Below, piece after piece: positions 61,518-64,000 of a stretch of 64,000 nucleotides of DNA. Each line of letters begins with the position of its first letter. The first letter of the stretch is position 1. The position numbers and the translations under genes were made by a program. Source of the DNA: Verrucomicrobiota bacterium (GTDB taxonomy: Bacteria; Verrucomicrobiota; Verrucomicrobiia; Opitutales; Opitutaceae); contig JAEZGX010000005.1 of assembly GCA_023416735.1 (NCBI GenBank), positions 102,368-166,367 of the forward strand, read 5' to 3'. The notes under the pieces were generated by a model that saw only the letters and a list, made by a program, of their open reading frames with translations, made no database searches and was not told the DNA's origin.

Positions 61518-62714
61518 TCACCCACTCACCGGAAAACAGATCCGCCCCACCGCCTCGTCGAAGTCCGCCGCCCCGCGGATGATCTCGATCTCCAACCGCA
61601 GGTAATACAACGGCAAAGGACACTCATACCCCTCGGGAATCCGCACCGCATCCTTCTCGGTCGTTACCAAACACTCCGCGCCTTCCTCCTTCGCCTGCGC
61701 AAACAGCTCCTGAAAATCCTCATCCGCATAGCGGTAGTGATCCAGAAACCGCTCCCTTGCGACGATCACCGCGCCGAGATCCCGCAGAAACTTCTCGAAA
61801 CTTTCCGGCGTCGCGATGCCGCTGAACGCCAGCACGCGCCGCCCTTTTAAAAACGCCAGGGGCTCCCGCGCGCCCGCCTCATCTTCCTTCGCGCCGAAAC
61901 GCTGCAAATACTGCGGCTTGTGCGCACACTCGATGATGTCCGCCTCCGGATTGTAACGCTTGATCGTCGCCTCGAGTTCCTCATCCCGCTCGCCGTTCGA
62001 CTTCGTCAAAAACACATAGCTCGCCCGCCGCAAATGCTTGATCGGCTCGCGCAGGATCCCCCGCGGCAGCAGATGCCCGTTCCCAAAGGGATTCGTCTTG
62101 TCCACGAGCAACAAATTCAACCGCCCCTTCAACGGCAGATACTGAAACCCGTCGTCGAGCACCAGCGTATCGCAACCAAACTTCTTCACCGCATACGCCC
62201 CCGCCTTCACGCGGTTCTTGTCCACCAGCACGATCACGCCGGGTAGGTTTCTCGCCAGCATGTAGGGCTCGTCTCCCGCCACATCCGAATCGAGCAACAC
62301 TTCGTTCCCGTCGCTCACGATCTTCGGCGGCGGCTCCGCCGTATGCGTCAACGCATGCCACCACTTCCGCCACAACGGCGGCGACTTGCTCTTATACCCG
62401 CGACTCAAGATCGCCACTTTCCTTCCGCGATCGCGCAAAGCCTTCGCAAATTTTTCCACCACCGGCGTCTTGCCCGTGCCGCCCACGGTCAGATTTCCCA
62501 CGACCACCACGAGACACCCGAGCGGCTGATCGTGCAGAATCCGGTTCTTATAAAGCCACAACCGGGTCTGCGCGATGCCGTTGAACAGCCAGGACAGCAC
62601 CTGCAAAAAAGCGCCATAAACTGCCGCGCCCGTGTCCGCCCGCCGTCCGAGAATCACGTCGATCGTGTAGAGTTCGAGCGCGTTGACCTTCTTCTTGAAC
62701 CAGGACTGCGACAT
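61518..62714 (-). CDS. lpxK: Tetraacyldisaccharide 4'-kinase LpxK
   Basis: A 398-residue membrane-associated kinase that adds the 4'-phosphate of lipid A, showing that this organism has lipopolysaccharide. The Walker A is VGNLTVGGTGKTPVVEKFA (near 70-85), followed by ILSRGYKSKSP, GDEPYMLARNLPGV, LVLDDGFQYLPLKGRLNLLLVD and LLPRGILREP. A hydrophobic N-terminus agrees with membrane attachment. Longer than E. coli LpxK (328), mainly in the C-terminal half. It diverges from the aminotransferase gene by 166 bp. Confidence 0.95.
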   Translation of the reverse strand: MSQSWFKKKVNALELYTIDVILGRRADTGAAVYGAFLQVLSWLFNGIAQTRLWLYKNRILHDQPLGCLVVVVGNLTVGGTGKTPVVEKFAKALRDRGRKVAILSRGYKSKSPPLWRKWWHALTHTAEPPPKIVSDGNEVLLDSDVAGDEPYMLARNLPGVIVLVDKNRVKAGAYAVKKFGCDTLVLDDGFQYLPLKGRLNLLLVDKTNPFGNGHLLPRGILREPIKHLRRASYVFLTKSNGERDEELEATIKRYNPEADIIECAHKPQYLQRFGAKEDEAGAREPLAFLKGRRVLAFSGIATPESFEKFLRDLGAVIVARERFLDHYRYADEDFQELFAQAKEEGAECLVTTEKDAVRIPEGYECPLPLYYLRLEIEIIRGAADFDEAVGRICFPVSG

Positions 62715-62880
62715 TCGTGTGACGTGGAGTGAAGCTCGATCGAGACGTGGGTCGCCAGCTTGCTGGCGCTCCCCGCCCCCGCAAGCTCACGACGCCGTCC
62801 CGACGCGGGCGTTTCGGCGAATGAAGGTTGACCCAGCGAAAAGCGTAAACTGTTTTCCGAAGCGCCTACGGGCACCCACC

Positions 62881-63966
62881 ATGAGCTACAAACTCTTCAT
62901 CCCCGGCCCCATCGCCGTCTCGGAAAAAACCCTGCGCGCCATGGCCCAGCCGATGATCGGCCACCGCAGCACCGACTTCGTCGCGCTCTACAACTCCATT
63001 CAGCCGGACCTCCAGGCGCTCTTCTACACGAAGGATCCCGTCTACCTGTCGACGAGCAGCGCGTGGGGCGTGATGGAAGGCGCCGTGCGCAACGTCACGA
63101 AGAAGAAGGTGCTCAACTGCATGAACGGCGCGTTCTCCGACAAATGGAACGACGTCGCCCAACGCTGCGGCTTCGCCGCCGGCGCCCTCAAATTCGAATG
63201 GGGCCAGCCCGTCGACCCCGAAGCCGTTCGCCAAGAACTTTCCACCGGCGCCTACGACGCCATCACGATCATCCACAACGAAACCTCGTGCGGCTGCATG
63301 AGCGATCTCGAGGCCGTGATGAAGGTCGTGCGCGAGTTCCCCGACGTCATTTCGATCGTCGACACCGTCAGCTCCTTCAGCGCCATGCCGATCAAGAAGG
63401 ACGAACTCGGTATCGACGTTTTCATTACCGGCTCGCAGAAAGCCCTCGCGCTTCCTCCCGGCCTCGCGCTCTTGTCGGTTTCGAAACGCGCCCTCGATCG
63501 CGCCGCCACCCAACCCGGCCGCGGTTACTATTTCGATTTCGTGGAATTCCAAAAGAACCACGAGAACGGCATGACGCCCAGCACGCCTTCGATTCCGCAC
63601 ATCTACGCGCTCAAATCGAAGCTCGAAGACATCAAGGCCGAGGGCGCCGACAACCGCTATGCGCGTCACGCTCGTCTGAACAAGACCGTTCGCGATCACC
63701 TTTTCGCGAAAGGATTCAAGCTCTTCCCGCAGGAGGGCTTCGGCTCCGTCTCGCTCAACTGCTTCGCCAACACGCTCAACATCGACCTCGCCGCGCTCAA
63801 CAAGACGCTCAAGTCGAAGCACAAGCTCGTGATCGATGGCGGCTACGGCAAACTCAAGGGCAAGACCTTCCGCATCTCCAACATGGGCGACGAAACCGAC
63901 GCCACCATCGCCGAAATGCTGAAAGCCTTCGACAGCGCCCTCGCCGAAACTCCCAAGCTGGCCTGA
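62881..63966 (+). CDS. Class V aminotransferase (serine/alanine-glyoxylate type)
   Basis: A 361-residue PLP enzyme. PGPIAVSEKTLRAMAQPMIGHRS is the family N-terminus; VDTVSSFSAMPIKKDELGIDVFITGSQKALALPPGLALLS-type segment holds the Asp and the PLP lysine (SQKAL). The family includes alanine-glyoxylate and serine-pyruvate aminotransferases, and archaeal-type phosphoserine aminotransferases, so it could supply the SerC step next to SerA in the same genome; that is a guess. Start ATG 62881. A GTAG palindrome follows the stop. Confidence 0.85.
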   Translation: MSYKLFIPGPIAVSEKTLRAMAQPMIGHRSTDFVALYNSIQPDLQALFYTKDPVYLSTSSAWGVMEGAVRNVTKKKVLNCMNGAFSDKWNDVAQRCGFAAGALKFEWGQPVDPEAVRQELSTGAYDAITIIHNETSCGCMSDLEAVMKVVREFPDVISIVDTVSSFSAMPIKKDELGIDVFITGSQKALALPPGLALLSVSKRALDRAATQPGRGYYFDFVEFQKNHENGMTPSTPSIPHIYALKSKLEDIKAEGADNRYARHARLNKTVRDHLFAKGFKLFPQEGFGSVSLNCFANTLNIDLAALNKTLKSKHKLVIDGGYGKLKGKTFRISNMGDETDATIAEMLKAFDSALAETPKLA

Positions 63967-63974
63967 GCAAAATT

Positions 63975-64000
63975 GTAGGGCGGGGTCTCCCGACCCCGCC
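63975..64000. repeat. GTAG-headed GC palindrome (REP-like) after the last gene
   Basis: GTAG (63975-63978), GGCGGGGTC (63979-63987), loop TCCC, GACCCCGCC (63992-64000). It has a perfect 9-bp stem and runs to the window edge, so it may extend further. Confidence 0.6.

Noticed and set aside
62829..62860. TTGACC and TAAACT before the class V aminotransferase as a sigma70 promoter
   Set aside because: Spacing between the two boxes is about 12 nt, too short for a functional promoter.

Overview
The window is GC-rich bacterial chromosomal DNA, densely coding (about 60 protein genes, short gaps, genes on both strands). I found no phage, insertion sequence, CRISPR array or rRNA. Gene content (citramalate-based isoleucine synthesis, long-form SerA, LpxK and so an outer membrane, a MamK-like actin, a RapA-type helicase, many start codons without a clear Shine-Dalgarno) fits a Gram-negative of the Verrucomicrobia, probably Opitutaceae. 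That placement is an inference from composition and protein character, not from a marker search.

Layout. 1-4.1 kb: the end of a membrane protein and a giant glycosyltransferase / methyltransferase / polysaccharide deacetylase fusion. 4.1-8.3 kb: a hypothetical gene, tRNA-Tyr, cardiolipin synthase, and cimA with its leader. 8.4-9.5 kb: two hypothetical genes. 9.5-15.9 kb (minus): serA, plsY, hom, lysC, thrC, mostly aspartate and serine family synthesis. 16-24.7 kb: SGNH hydrolase, two HD nucleotide hydrolases, ogt, tdh, rapA, a SET-domain protein, DoxX. 24.7-34.7 kb (minus): two class I aminotransferases (one paired with an Lrp regulator), a tandem ribbon-helix-helix protein, secG, parB, a LysM protein, fmt, a mutarotase-like protein, der. 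34.8-43.7 kb (plus): response regulator, AI-2E-type permease, zinc ribbon, then a ligase-associated DNA-repair operon (exonuclease-ligase fusion, DEXH helicase, phosphoesterase). 43.8-50.4 kb: DNA glycosylase, MFS transporter, PfkB kinase, rplU-rpmA, small membrane or coiled-coil proteins and a MamK-like actin. 50.5-64 kb: pheA-scpB, ilvD, pgi, a small lipoprotein, rsmI, a Ppx/GppA protein, rluD-like, a deaminase, an M29 peptidase, lpxK and a class V aminotransferase.

The most interesting signal is the cimA 5' region. A short reading frame with seven codons for branched-chain residues clustered in its middle (IIAIAIIIRLL) is followed by a strong intrinsic terminator ending about 11 nt before the cimA start. 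A 9-nt segment inside the leader frame is exactly complementary to the 5' arm of that terminator. This is the classic layout of ribosome-mediated attenuation, here on the committing enzyme of citramalate-route isoleucine synthesis.

Two families of non-coding repeats also recur: GTAG-headed GC palindromes (REP-like), several of which supply the stop codon of the preceding gene, and lower-GC foldback elements built of short repeated words, some of which contain a gene's start or stop codon. Related word-like stretches appear in frame inside the repair genes.
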